From Myxococcota bacterium (GTDB taxonomy: Bacteria; Myxococcota_C; UBA6777), in contig JAKLKB010000018.1 of the NCBI GenBank assembly GCA_023150835.1, positions 13,130-77,129 of the forward strand: DNA of 64,000 nt, given 5' to 3'. The notes below the pieces were generated by a model that saw nothing but the letters and a program-made list of their open reading frames with translations, searched no databases and was not told the DNA's origin. Numbering within the stretch: position 1 is the stretch's first letter; each line of letters begins with the position of its first letter. This document shows, piece after piece, positions 8,848 to 16,615 of this stretch. The translations under genes were made by a program, and so were the position numbers.

Positions 8848-9921
8848 ATGGCGATCTTGCGAAAAAAACTTCACTCCAAAAAACCCCGCTCCACCAACAA
8901 AAACGATACGCACGAGCCAGATCCCGAATCCATCGCATCGCTCGAAACAGACGACACTCACACCGCCTCTCCCGACACCATCAACCCCTCTCCTCCTGCC
9001 CAAACCCCAGATCGGATCATCACCGCGATCGAAGCCCAAAAGAAAAACCCCGATCGCCTTTCGATCTATCTCGACGGAGTATTTGCCTTTGGTCTTCCAC
9101 AAGCGTTGGTGATTCAACACATGCTTTGCAAAGGATGCCGCATCGACGAAGAAAAACAGCGAGCGCTGCTTGTTGAAGCCCAGCTTGTACGCGCCAAAGA
9201 GATCGCGCTCAACTTTCTTTCCTACCAGTCCCGCACCGAACAAGAGGTCATCCAAAAACTCCGAGAACGTGAGATCGCGCCCGATGTGATCGAACAAGTC
9301 ATCGCCCGCTTCCGTGAACTCGGCTACCTCAACGATCAAGGCTTTGCCCGATCTTTCGCCCAAAGCCGCCTCGAAGGACGCGGACAAGGCCCACGACGCA
9401 TCCAGATGGAACTCAAAAAACGAGGAGTCGCCGAACCCCATATCCGCGAAGCCATCTCCCACCTCCACGAGCAAAACGATCTCCCCGAAGCCATCCTCCC
9501 CCATGCTCAGAAGCGCTGGGAACGCCTGCGCAAAGAACCTCACCCTCAAAAACGCCGACAAAAGTTACTCGACTTCCTGCTGCGCCAAGGTGTCGGTTTC
9601 GAACTCGCTCAAAAAGTTTTCCATGCTCTCCAACAACAAGACCAAGACGCCGCTTCCTCCACCGATGATCTCGAAGAACAGGCATCCTTTGAAACCGATG
9701 CCATCGAGGCTTTCGATGAATCCTCTGAGATCTTCGATGAACCTGAACCCACCGAACGCGATGCCCTCGAAGAGATCCGCCCTCTCGCACTCAAACGCTG
9801 GCAGCGCCTCGAAATAAGCGAAGCCGATCCCCGAAAACGCAAGCGCAAGCTCACCGACTACCTCCGCCGACAAGGCTTTTCCTTTGACGCCATCTCCGCC
9901 GTTCTCGAAGAGATATCCTAA
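8848..9921 (+). CDS. recX: RecX-family regulator of RecA, enlarged
   Basis: Start at ATG 8848 with GAGG 7 nt upstream. The frame is open 38 codons further but has no ribosome binding site there. The 357-residue protein is far longer than typical RecX (roughly 150-270). After a Ser/Thr/Pro-rich tail of about 50 residues comes the RecX core: 'ALNFLSYQSRTEQEVIQKLRE', 'VIEQVIARFRELGYLNDQGFARSFAQSR', 'GQGPRRIQMELKKRGV'. The C-terminal three-helix module appears twice, at about 213-262 ('HAQKRWERLRKEP...LLDFLLRQGVGF') and 308-357 ('LALKRWQRLEISEAD...LTDYLRRQGFSF'), separated by an acidic linker. RecX binds RecA filaments and limits recombination. recA is not in the window. Confidence 0.85.
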   Translation: MAILRKKLHSKKPRSTNKNDTHEPDPESIASLETDDTHTASPDTINPSPPAQTPDRIITAIEAQKKNPDRLSIYLDGVFAFGLPQALVIQHMLCKGCRIDEEKQRALLVEAQLVRAKEIALNFLSYQSRTEQEVIQKLREREIAPDVIEQVIARFRELGYLNDQGFARSFAQSRLEGRGQGPRRIQMELKKRGVAEPHIREAISHLHEQNDLPEAILPHAQKRWERLRKEPHPQKRRQKLLDFLLRQGVGFELAQKVFHALQQQDQDAASSTDDLEEQASFETDAIEAFDESSEIFDEPEPTERDALEEIRPLALKRWQRLEISEADPRKRKRKLTDYLRRQGFSFDAISAVLEEIS

Positions 9922-9960
9922 AGGTCTCTAAACTCTTTTTCTCAAAACCTCAAAAGCCTC

Positions 9961-10158
9961 TCAGGGAAAAGGTAGCTCGACTTCACAAAATTGCTCGCGC
10001 ATCTCGTTCCATCGCTGAAGATCCGCCTTCGCACTCGAAACAACGACCTTCCCTGTCTCTTCGTTGGCGGCTTGGGGTTCTTCGCTTTCTGGCAAACGCA
10101 AGCAAAAACCTGAATAGTTGGTTTCCATTTCTTGATGAGTAATTGTACGCTCAGACAT
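9961..10158 (-). CDS. Small hypothetical protein
   Basis: 65 residues starting at 10158, where AGGAGGG sits 8 nt upstream. That is the reason to accept so short a frame. It contains 'MSERTITHQEMETNYSGFC' at the N-terminus and a helical C-terminus 'KADLQRWNEMREQFCEVELP'. No membrane helix or known motif. It ends just after recX on the opposite strand. A longer overlapping frame in another register (9942-10313) lacks a ribosome binding site and is not preferred. Confidence 0.5.
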   Translation of the reverse strand: MSERTITHQEMETNYSGFCLRLPESEEPQAANEETGKVVVSSAKADLQRWNEMREQFCEVELPFP

Positions 10159-10514
10159 CGCTCTCTCCCTCCTAATCGCCCTGTGGGGCATACACGACAT
10201 TTCTGTTTCTCTCGTCGATAGCGATATCCTTCGTGCAATACAAACACCACAAACGTTAGAAACATCAAAGAAAGCAGGTATTTCAATGAACTAAGTTTTG
10301 AACAACGCTTCAAATCCTCCTGAATCTCTACTCAATCCAAGTGAACGGCACTTCATACGGAACCCCAGCGACCCAACCGCGCAGCCTTGTTCTCAGCACA
10401 AACAGACCCATCCCCCCCAAGCCCCTCGCGGGATCGGAAAAGCGGCAACGATCGGCGTATCTGCGGGTAGCACAAACAGCCCCCCCCCTCCAAGCCCCCC
10501 AGCAAGCCCCAAGA
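10159..10514. other. Intergenic stretch without recognisable gene
   Basis: About 350 bp with no frame that has a plausible start and composition. It includes a short degenerate direct repeat of a C-rich block (CACAAACAG followed by runs of C and CAAGCCCC) near 10400 and again near 10470. Nothing else was seen. Confidence 0.4.
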
Positions 10515-11783
10515 TTATTTGTGAGCGAAGTTGAGTGGGTAGGTGACGCGAACCGCCTTTCCCTGAGGGGGAGCAGGGAAACGAAGGGCTTGGAAGTGAC
10601 GAAGGAGACAGGCCTCGACTTCGGGGGATTGGAGTGTGCTGCTTTTGACGCGGGCTTCAGCGACATCGCCTGCGGCTTGGATGGCAAAGGACATCACCAC
10701 ACGACCTTTTAAACCGGGACGAGACTTTAAGGCTTGCTCATAACAACGCTTAAAGTGAGAAACGTTCTCGCGGATCACTTGCACGATGCTGCGACGGCCC
10801 CAATGCGAAGCGACAACGTTCGTTTTTGGAGACACAGGCGCGGGAGGTTGGCTCGTTGGAGCCGTGGGCGCATGGGCTTCGTGGGCTCGATGGGACGGGG
10901 GATCTTGTGCGATCTGTTGTGGAAGTCCTGAGGAGATAGCCTTGGGGGCGTCGTCGCTCTCTGTGTCAAGCACGTCAGGCAGGCGTCGGATGTGCATCAC
11001 CACCAACACTTTTTCGCGAGCCTTGCCCCTCCGCTGAAGTGGGGCATGACCGATCACAACGAAACGACCGGGCTTTACAAACAACCGCGTGCGCAAGTGA
11101 ACCGATGAAACAAACTTGGTGTCCGCGCCCTTTGGTCCGACAGAAGAAAACATCTCGTTTTGGCTGATCTGAAACTCCACAAGGACGGCTGCTTGTGGAT
11201 GAGGCGTCTGATGCAGGCGGATGGACACAAAAGGATCGGAGATGTTCGTTAGGTTGGTGATCTTGGCCTTGGCTTCTTCGTGGTTGCTTGCGTGCAAGTA
11301 AAGCTGTTCAACGAGCGAAAAGCCTGAAACGGTTGGAAACGTCTGAGAAAGAGCGGTCAACATGCCCGTCGGAACGTGCTCTTCAACCACTTCGCCCTTT
11401 GACAACGTTTTCACAAAGAACAAGCGTACGCCAAATTGCGACAAGGGAGTGTCCAATTGCTTGCTTGCCGCCCGAAGTCTTTGCAAGAGAGCGGGATGAG
11501 CGCGAACCAAGATCTTGTTTAGGGTGTGATTGTAGCGGATCTCCGTGTCTCGATATTCACGCGGCACAAACAGGCGCAACAACTCCACCACGCGATAACC
11601 ATCCGCTGAACGCAGCGAAAGGATCATCGTTTCCCGTTGATCAGGCTCCACCACACGCCTTGGACTTGGCGGGTTAGACGGAGGGGTCGGTGGACCCGCC
11701 ATCACCGAGGCTTCCGACCACAACACGCACACCAAACACAAGCCGAACAAAAAACCAATCGCACTTTTTTTTGATCGATTCAT
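10515..11783 (-). CDS. Secreted envelope protein: secretin-N-like domain plus AgmX/TonB-type C-terminal domain
   Basis: 422 residues with GGAG 8-9 nt before the ATG. The signal peptide is 'SAIGFLFGLCLVCVLWSEASVMA'. Residues 55-115 fit a secretin N domain: 'SADGYRVVELLRLFV...YNHTLNKILVRAHPALLQRLRAASKQLD' (the 'tNkliV...i..LD' pattern). A middle beta-rich part is followed by a Pro/Ala linker. The C-terminal 90 residues are AgmX/PglI-like: 'SIVQVIRENVSHFKRCYEQAL', 'LKGRVVMSFAIQAAGDV', 'VEACLLRHFQALRFPAPPQG', ending in 'VTYPLNF', a type common in myxobacteria and related to TonB C-termini. Likely periplasmic, linking or sensing envelope components. The combination is unusual and the exact role is unknown. 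Confidence 0.75.
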   Translation of the reverse strand: MNRSKKSAIGFLFGLCLVCVLWSEASVMAGPPTPPSNPPSPRRVVEPDQRETMILSLRSADGYRVVELLRLFVPREYRDTEIRYNHTLNKILVRAHPALLQRLRAASKQLDTPLSQFGVRLFFVKTLSKGEVVEEHVPTGMLTALSQTFPTVSGFSLVEQLYLHASNHEEAKAKITNLTNISDPFVSIRLHQTPHPQAAVLVEFQISQNEMFSSVGPKGADTKFVSSVHLRTRLFVKPGRFVVIGHAPLQRRGKAREKVLVVMHIRRLPDVLDTESDDAPKAISSGLPQQIAQDPPSHRAHEAHAPTAPTSQPPAPVSPKTNVVASHWGRRSIVQVIRENVSHFKRCYEQALKSRPGLKGRVVMSFAIQAAGDVAEARVKSSTLQSPEVEACLLRHFQALRFPAPPQGKAVRVTYPLNFAHK

Positions 11784-11809
11784 CGTTGATCTCCTTCTTA
11801 ATTAAGAGA

Positions 11810-11921
11810 GGACTTACGCAGTTCGATACGAAAAAGGCCCATGTTCGGGCGTGGGCGGCTCGCGAACCGTCCCTACAACGTTCTGATATCTCAGGGTTTC
11901 CCTTTTCGACTGCGTAAGCCC
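11810..11921. repeat. Short family A/B-type element with intact inverted ends
   Basis: 112 bp starting GGACTTACGCAGTTCGA and ending TCGACTGCGTAAGCCC, so the two ends are near-perfect inverted repeats. The interior keeps only a trace of the A core (AAAAAGGCCCATGTTCGGGCG). This copy best defines the element ends. Confidence 0.8.
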
Positions 11922-11925
11922 AAGA

Positions 11926-13464
11926 TTACAAAATTAAAACAGGCTGTTTTGTTTCTTCCGCGATATCGCGAGGAATCACTTTAGGCACCCAAGGAAGCGC
12001 TGATGGGATCTTCTCTTGGTGCTTTGCGGTTCGGCCTTTTTCAGCCTCTACCGCATCCGCTCCTCCCCTCTCGATCGCCAAAAAGGCGCTGGGATCGTCT
12101 TCTACGCGCACCTCCATTTCTGCGTTCCCATGCCTTGCGTCTTCTCTACTCCCGTACCTTGCGTCTTCTCCGCTCCCGTACCTTGCATCCAAAGACACGA
12201 CACGCACCACAACATCAGAGAAAGACATCGTCGCCTCTTTTTGTAATCGCCCACGATAACGAGCCTCTGCGTGCGTGAAATGTCCTACTCGTTTGGGGAC
12301 GACCACCACAACACGCACAGCTTCGAGTTCATTGATGCCCTGTTGACGGCGTGCTTCGATGCCCTGTTGGTGGGGATTTTGGCCGCTTTTCTGTGTGTGG
12401 GTTCGGACATCGCGTTGCTTTGGCTGTGAGGTATAGGCAACGATCCGAATGGACTCTTGATGTAACCAAACATCCGCAACATCGGGCATACTTGCGATGT
12501 TCTTCGGATTTGCCGTGATCTTCGGTTCACGAGTCCTCGTCGGCGGTTTTACGGATCGGGCCATCACAAGCCGCTGTGCCTTGACAGCACGGCGTGGAGA
12601 AGGCGTGATGTGCGATGAAGCCTCGGGAGAGCGACGTGCTACGCCATGAAAAGCGTCGGGAGAGCGGCGTGCGGCATGGTGCGAAGTATCAGGGGAGCGG
12701 CGTGCTGCATGGTGCGAAGTATCAGGGGAGCGGCGTGCTGCATGGTGCGAAGTATCAGGGGAGCGGCGTGCTGTGCGATGCGAAAGCGATCGAGACAAAG
12801 GCCGACCCTCCGAATCCTCCCGCTGTTTCGATGTTTCAAACTGCCCCAACAGCACCGCAGCCCCCACCAAAACGCAAACCAACGCAGACCACGCCAACGA
12901 GCGCAACGAAAACAGCGAGCGCAACGTAGAAAAAAAACCGCGCAGCGTAGAAAAAAAACCGCACAGCGTAGAAAACAACCCGTGCAGCGTAGAAAACAAC
13001 CAGAGCGGTTTGGTTTGCCCCGCTGATCCAGCGCCGTCTCTCCCCGCGACATCCGAGCTTTTTAGACCATCCGTGACTGTTGCGATACCTTCCGCGCCTT
13101 TTGCTCGAAACACCCGCTCCAAGTTCCGCTGATGTCCGACTTTTGGGGCGCTCGAAAAGACAGCCTCGACGATCCGCTGATGCTCGGCTTCTGACACGCT
13201 CGAAAAGACGCTTTGTGATGGAGTCAAAAGAGCCGATAGCGCGAGATGTTTGCTCACTTCCTTTTGGCAAGCCGCGCAATCTTTTTGATGGCGCTCGAAA
13301 GCCCCCGAAGATTCGACATCAAGCTCACCAAACAGATACGCTTCGCGATCCATGCAAGACGCCGCTCTGTCCGAACCATCCGCGATTCCATGTTTGTTTT
13401 GTTCTGCAAAAGACACCACTCGCTCCGAACCCGCAGGTGCTCTGTCGTTGCGTTGTCTTGTCAT
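11926..13464 (-). CDS. Anti-sigma factor with zinc-finger-like N-terminus and repeat-rich domain
   Basis: 512 residues. The start ATG at 13464 overlaps the upstream sigma gene's TGA (ATGA), with GGGGAGG 4 nt before it, so the pair is coupled. The N-terminus holds an anti-sigma HC2-type motif: 'CMDREAYLFGELDVESSGAFERHQ' runs into KDCAAC, giving the C...H...C..C ligand set. Then come near-repeats of 'FSTLRGF', one transmembrane helix ('ALVCVLVGAAVLLGQF'), and an exported part with an 11-residue tandem repeat (ARRSPDTSHHA, about five copies). Near the C-terminus is a shorter RYGSGEDA repeat. It should hold the sigma factor inactive at the membrane. The repeats are encoded by near-identical 33-bp and 24-bp DNA units, suggesting recent expansion. 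Confidence 0.8.
   Translation of the reverse strand: MTRQRNDRAPAGSERVVSFAEQNKHGIADGSDRAASCMDREAYLFGELDVESSGAFERHQKDCAACQKEVSKHLALSALLTPSQSVFSSVSEAEHQRIVEAVFSSAPKVGHQRNLERVFRAKGAEGIATVTDGLKSSDVAGRDGAGSAGQTKPLWLFSTLHGLFSTLCGFFSTLRGFFSTLRSLFSLRSLAWSALVCVLVGAAVLLGQFETSKQREDSEGRPLSRSLSHRTARRSPDTSHHAARRSPDTSHHAARRSPDTSHHAARRSPDAFHGVARRSPEASSHITPSPRRAVKAQRLVMARSVKPPTRTREPKITANPKNIASMPDVADVWLHQESIRIVAYTSQPKQRDVRTHTQKSGQNPHQQGIEARRQQGINELEAVRVVVVVPKRVGHFTHAEARYRGRLQKEATMSFSDVVVRVVSLDARYGSGEDARYGSREDARHGNAEMEVRVEDDPSAFLAIERGGADAVEAEKGRTAKHQEKIPSALPWVPKVIPRDIAEETKQPVLIL
12605..12785 (-). repeat. 33-bp tandem repeat inside the anti-sigma gene
   Basis: Units around GGGGAGCGGCGTGCTGCATG followed by GTGCGAAGTATCA recur every 33 bp, three nearly identical and two diverged. 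They encode the ARRSPDTSHHA peptide. A separate 24-bp repeat (GCGTAGAAAA... units) lies at about 12925-13010 in the part coding for the segment before the membrane helix. Confidence 0.8.
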
Positions 13465-14156
13465 CGCTCCTCCCCTCTTTGGCCAAGCAGCGACAGCCAT
13501 TCGGGCGCTTGTATCGTGATATGTGACGCCAACTTTTTGCGCGCAGAGAAATAGTAGCCGCGTGCGGTGGTGGCTTGGCAAGCCATCAGTTCTGCGATCT
13601 CTTTGCCTGATCGCTGTTCGATATCGCGCAGCACAAAAGCGATACGCTCTTGTTCAGAAAGTCGCTCAAGGGCTTTCCCTAAAAACACCTGAAATTGTTG
13701 TGTCCGTAGGTATCCCTCTTGCGAAGCCGGAATCGCCGCGCTATCGGTACACTCCAGCACATCCGAGCCGAGATCGCGGGCTGCTCGTTTGCGCAACCAC
13801 CCATAACAAGCATGCACCGTCACACGATACAGCCAACCATCGGGGTTTTGCTCCTGATCGACCTCTTCCCAACGCTGGTACAACACAAGCGCCACCTCTT
13901 GTAAGATATCCAAGGCCGCTTCCCGATCCCGCAACACCCGACACGCGATACCCAACAGACGATCTTGTCTTTCCCTCAAAAAAGACGAATATGCAGATCG
14001 CTTTTTTCGCAAAGAAAGCGCCTCTCTTTCGGACAAAGACGTCTCCCTTCTTGTTTCGTCTGGTTCGCTCTGTTGCATCGCTCCACCCAAGCTGATCGAC
14101 GGCAACCAGCCTTCCGCAAATCGCGCAAACATAGAGGATAGCTCGATATCTCGCAT
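13461..14156 (-). CDS. ECF-family RNA polymerase sigma factor
   Basis: 231 residues from ATG 14156 (AGGG 6 nt upstream). ATG 14078 would give a 205-residue protein closer to usual ECF length. Region 2: 'YSSFLRERQDRLLGIACRVLRDREAALDILQEVALVLYQRW', with the DxxQE core-binding pattern. Then 'PDGWLYRVTVHACYGWLRKR'. Region 4: 'ALERLSEQERIAFVLRDIEQRSGKEIAELMACQATTARGYYFSARKKL', a helix-turn-helix with the R(S)GKEIAELM pattern. It directs RNA polymerase to target promoters and is held by the overlapping downstream anti-sigma factor. No stress-specific signal identifies its regulon. Confidence 0.88.
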   Translation of the reverse strand: MRDIELSSMFARFAEGWLPSISLGGAMQQSEPDETRRETSLSEREALSLRKKRSAYSSFLRERQDRLLGIACRVLRDREAALDILQEVALVLYQRWEEVDQEQNPDGWLYRVTVHACYGWLRKRAARDLGSDVLECTDSAAIPASQEGYLRTQQFQVFLGKALERLSEQERIAFVLRDIEQRSGKEIAELMACQATTARGYYFSARKKLASHITIQAPEWLSLLGQRGEER

Positions 14157-14281
14157 CGCTTTCCCTGCCTCAATCTCCACAAGCGACGCCTGTTGCGCGA
14201 TCGCTTGTTTGTTTTGATCGGCTATAGTGATCGGCGATCCAAAATGTTGGGAGCTTACACAAAATTTTTTTCTGGTAGGAC

Positions 14282-14461
14282 TTATACGAAATCCGCCCAT
14301 CGTGTTACCGTAAAGAGGTAGGGGCAGCCCCCATAGGCGTTATGGTGAAGCCACCGCTGGCCCCTCTTACATGGGTATAAAACACGGGCATCACGCAGAG
14401 GATATCGAAAAGAAGAGTCCACGGAAAGCACGGAAAGCACGGAAAGTACGGAAAGTACGGA
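14282..14461 (+). repeat. Family C fragment followed by family D with 9-bp tandem repeats
   Basis: Starts with the C left end ATACGAAATCCGCCC at 14282, broken off after GGGGCAGCCCCC. Then comes the D sequence: CCATAGGCGTTATGGTGAAG, TTACATGGGTA, CGGGCATCACGCAGAGGATA, GAAAAGAAGAGTCC. It ends in four units of ACGGAAAGC/T at 14421-14456. The same D sequence runs to the end of the window at 63690-64000, where the 9-bp array has about 21 units. Confidence 0.8.
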
Positions 14462-14518
14462 ATCAAGCGATACCCAGATCGGTCGCGACTCTCCAACATA
14501 AACCTTTTTTAGACACCC

Positions 14519-14908
14519 TCAGCTGGCCCCCACCAAAGCATCCAACACCCCGTCGGACAACAAGCCCGATGCGTCCAACTCAAGCTCCAAAGCATCTTCT
14601 GGGAACTCCATCGCAAGGCTCGAAGAAAAACGCACGCGAAACCGCGTCACCCCTCCCGCTTGTTTCGATGGATACACACAAACCACCATTCCCCGACAAC
14701 CCGCCAAGGGCTGACCTGATTCTGGCAACACACGCACAGCATCGCCCAACAAAAACGGAAACCCATCAAACCCTCGCATCGAAGGGGGTTCCGCCACGAT
14801 GGTCGGCAACGTTCCGCTATCATCGCGTCGAGTGTTGTACGCAGCAGTCTGTGGTTGGAGAGGTGGATGAAAAAAAAGCGCATGCTGAGATGAACTAGGC
14901 TTACGCAT
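14519..14908 (-). CDS. Small protein with SH3/KOW-like beta domain
   Basis: 129 residues. AAAGGG lies about 7 nt before the ATG at 14908. The central part 'FLLGDAVRVLPESGQPLAG' followed by CRGMVVCVYPS and 'GVTRFRVRFSSSLAMEFPED' has the 'gD.V.v...g.l.G..G.Vv.v.....y.V.F' spacing of small SH3-like barrels (the DUF4926/KOW look). Function unknown. The start codon lies inside GGCTTACGCATAATCG (read on the plus strand), which resembles the end of an A/B repeat, so promoter or start may have been shaped by an old insertion. The upstream region contains the tandem CRP-type sites. Confidence 0.55.
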   Translation of the reverse strand: MRKPSSSQHALFFHPPLQPQTAAYNTRRDDSGTLPTIVAEPPSMRGFDGFPFLLGDAVRVLPESGQPLAGCRGMVVCVYPSKQAGGVTRFRVRFSSSLAMEFPEDALELELDASGLLSDGVLDALVGAS

Positions 14909-15320
14909 AATCGAACCCTTTCAAGGCTCCTGATGCTTCGCATCGCTCGACTCCGCAAGCGATCACAAAACATTCGGGACTGTCTTGCTTGATGGTTCCT
15001 CGGTAAGATGTTGATTCGTATGTTGAATGACTTCGAGGTGTCTGTTTGTGTCCGTCCATTGACACCACAACCCCTTTCTACGACGACCATCAAAAAAAAA
15101 AGTTAAGGCTCTCGCTGTTTTTTTTTAACAACTGTTGCCCACCACCTGTCTCCCCTTCTTCTCCGTAAGAAAAATATTTTCTGTGATTTATCTCACATGA
15201 CACTTTTTTCTGTGATTTATCTCACATGACACTTTTTTCTGTGATTTATCTCACATGACACTTTTTTCTGTGATGTGTACGAGAGAAGAGAGGCGTGTGT
15301 TTGACTTTTTGAAATAAGAG
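14909..15320. other. Intergenic region; no gene seen apart from the CRP-type array
   Basis: About 410 bp with scattered frames but no supported gene. It contains long T/A tracts (15090-15130) and the tandem palindromes at 15182-15273. AT content is higher than in the flanking genes. Confidence 0.4.
15182..15273. promoter_or_regulatory. Three perfect tandem CRP-type palindromes plus a half site
   Basis: TGTGATTTATCTCACA occurs at 15182-15197, 15211-15226 and 15240-15255, an exact 29-bp period, and TGTGA recurs in phase at 15269. Each is a perfect TGTGA-N6-TCACA, the consensus of E. coli CRP and relatives. The spacer ACTTTTTTC is also conserved, so the array arose by tandem duplication. The nearest gene reading away from it is the SH3-like gene 270 bp to the left. 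No rightward gene starts nearby; the next gene to the right ends toward the array. Confidence 0.75.
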
Positions 15321-15600
15321 TGACCCTGTTGGACAAAAAAAGCCGTGTTCGCGCTACTCCAAGCGGCAAAGTCGTTGGCGTGAAAAGCACTTATACGAAA
15401 TCCGCCCGTTGCGTGATCGTAAAAATGTAGGGGCAGACAGGTGTGGCTGCCCAACAATCGGGCGTCTACGCGCTCTCCTTCGATCACAGATCACTCGGAT
15501 ATCGTATTATTCGCCCCGCCAATACGGGGTCAAGGAAGCCGCGCTCTATGGCGGGGCGTGGGGTGACACCCCACAAACACCATCGACTGCGCGAGTCCTA
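15321..15600 (+). repeat. Family A/B element split by a nested family C element
   Basis: The A half (AAAAAAAGCCGTGTTCGCGC to GGCGTGAAAAGC) is at about 15335-15390 and the B half (CGCCAATACGGGGTCAAGG to GGGGTGACACCCC) at 15513-15572. Between them sits a complete C element, 15393-15507. The right end GACTGCGCGAGTCCTATT at 15584-15601 is the family's inverted end and supplies the stop codon of the lipoprotein gene on the other strand. Confidence 0.8.
15393..15507 (+). repeat. Family C element nested in an A/B element
   Basis: 115 bp from ATACGAAATCCGCCC to GGATATCGTAT, with an internal hairpin. Its position between the A and B halves shows that C can insert as a unit and that this A/B copy was there first. 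Confidence 0.8.
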
Positions 15601-16593
15601 TTGGAATTGAATGACGAGACGGGGTTCTTTTCCTTGGAGGGCGGGATCGAATCCGGTGAGGGTGCGGCTGCTTTTGTATTTTTCGCCGTCTTGGTCGGTG
15701 GCTGCGTTAAAAAGAAACACGCTGATGGCGTTTCCAGCGCGCCAATCGGGTTGTGCAAAGACCTCTTGGAGCAGTGCCTTTAGGTCTTTGGGGACTTGGT
15801 AGAGAGTTTGCCGATCCCAACAGTCTTTTTTGCGTTGGGGGCAATCGTATTCGTACTTGGGGGAGGTGCTGTCATCGCTGCAATCGGCGTTGCATCGGAC
15901 GATCCAGCGATCGATCTTGGCGGTGGTCTTGCTGCGTTGATCGGGCCTACCTTGGACGTAATCTTGGACGTTGTAGATAGCGGAATCTGCGGTCTTTTCT
16001 GCGTAGACGTTGATCATCAAGCGGTTGTTGCTATCGACTTCGTTTTGTGGATAAAAGGACAGATACGCCGAAACGACGGAGGCACCTTGGGGAACAGCGA
16101 CTTGTCGAAAGCGAAACGCCGTAAAATAAGAGGGATTTCCTGTCGCAGAGTGCCGTCCCAAGGGGACTGTTTTTCCTGAAAAATAGTTCCACGCCGTGCC
16201 GCTCATCAGATAAGAGGCCACGATGTCCTCAGGATGCGTGATCGTCAGAGATATCGGGCCTGCTGTATCAGGGCTAAGGGACTCAGCAACAGCTTCGCGG
16301 GCCTGTTCTTCGGCCTTTTCGGGGATGATTTCGGCCCCATCTACGGGCATCTCGGAGGAACGCTCGATCAGGGCCTCGGCTTGGGGTTCAGACGAGCTTT
16401 CTTGGGTGTCCTCGACGACGGCTTCTTGGGAAGTCTCGGCTCCTACGGGTTCTTTGGGAGTCGTCTCGCTGGCGGATTCTTGGCGGGGTTCGCTGCTACT
16501 GACTTCTCCTTCTGCGAGGGGGGCTGACGGCGGACAAGCAGGCAGCCCGATCAAGAGAACAAGACCGATCACCAGATATCCAAAATAACGCAT
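15598..16593 (-). CDS. Lipoprotein with acidic linker and beta-sandwich (DNRLRE-like) domain
   Basis: 331 residues. GGAG lies 7 nt before the ATG. The signal peptide ends in lipobox LPAC (Cys20). A Glu/Ser/Thr/Pro-rich linker of about 90 residues follows. The C-terminal 220 residues look like a jelly-roll: 'FTAFRFRQVAVPQGASVVSA' runs into YLSFYPQNE, as in DNRLRE-type carbohydrate-binding modules, and it ends 'GKEPRLVIQFQ', also typical. Four Cys ('VRCNADCSDDS', 'YDCPQRKKDCW') probably form disulfides. Likely surface exposed. The stop codon TAG falls at the end of the adjacent A/B repeat. Confidence 0.75.
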   Translation of the reverse strand: MRYFGYLVIGLVLLIGLPACPPSAPLAEGEVSSSEPRQESASETTPKEPVGAETSQEAVVEDTQESSSEPQAEALIERSSEMPVDGAEIIPEKAEEQAREAVAESLSPDTAGPISLTITHPEDIVASYLMSGTAWNYFSGKTVPLGRHSATGNPSYFTAFRFRQVAVPQGASVVSAYLSFYPQNEVDSNNRLMINVYAEKTADSAIYNVQDYVQGRPDQRSKTTAKIDRWIVRCNADCSDDSTSPKYEYDCPQRKKDCWDRQTLYQVPKDLKALLQEVFAQPDWRAGNAISVFLFNAATDQDGEKYKSSRTLTGFDPALQGKEPRLVIQFQ

Positions 16594-16615
16594 CTTTCGC
16601 TCCTATAGACGGCGA

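Noticed and set aside
8692-9561. Minus-strand frame of 289 codons opposite recX
   Set aside because: Phe/Gly/Val-rich shadow typical of antisense to Glu/Lys-rich coding sequence; recX has recognisable motifs and a good start.
9942-10313. Minus-strand frame with an N-terminal hydrophobic segment
   Set aside because: It overlaps the small gene at 9961-10158 in another register, lacks a ribosome binding site, and turns into basic low-quality sequence after the hydrophobic part.
14371-14898. Plus-strand frame of 175 codons starting in the D repeat
   Set aside because: It begins in repeat DNA and then runs antisense to the SH3-like gene, without a ribosome binding site.
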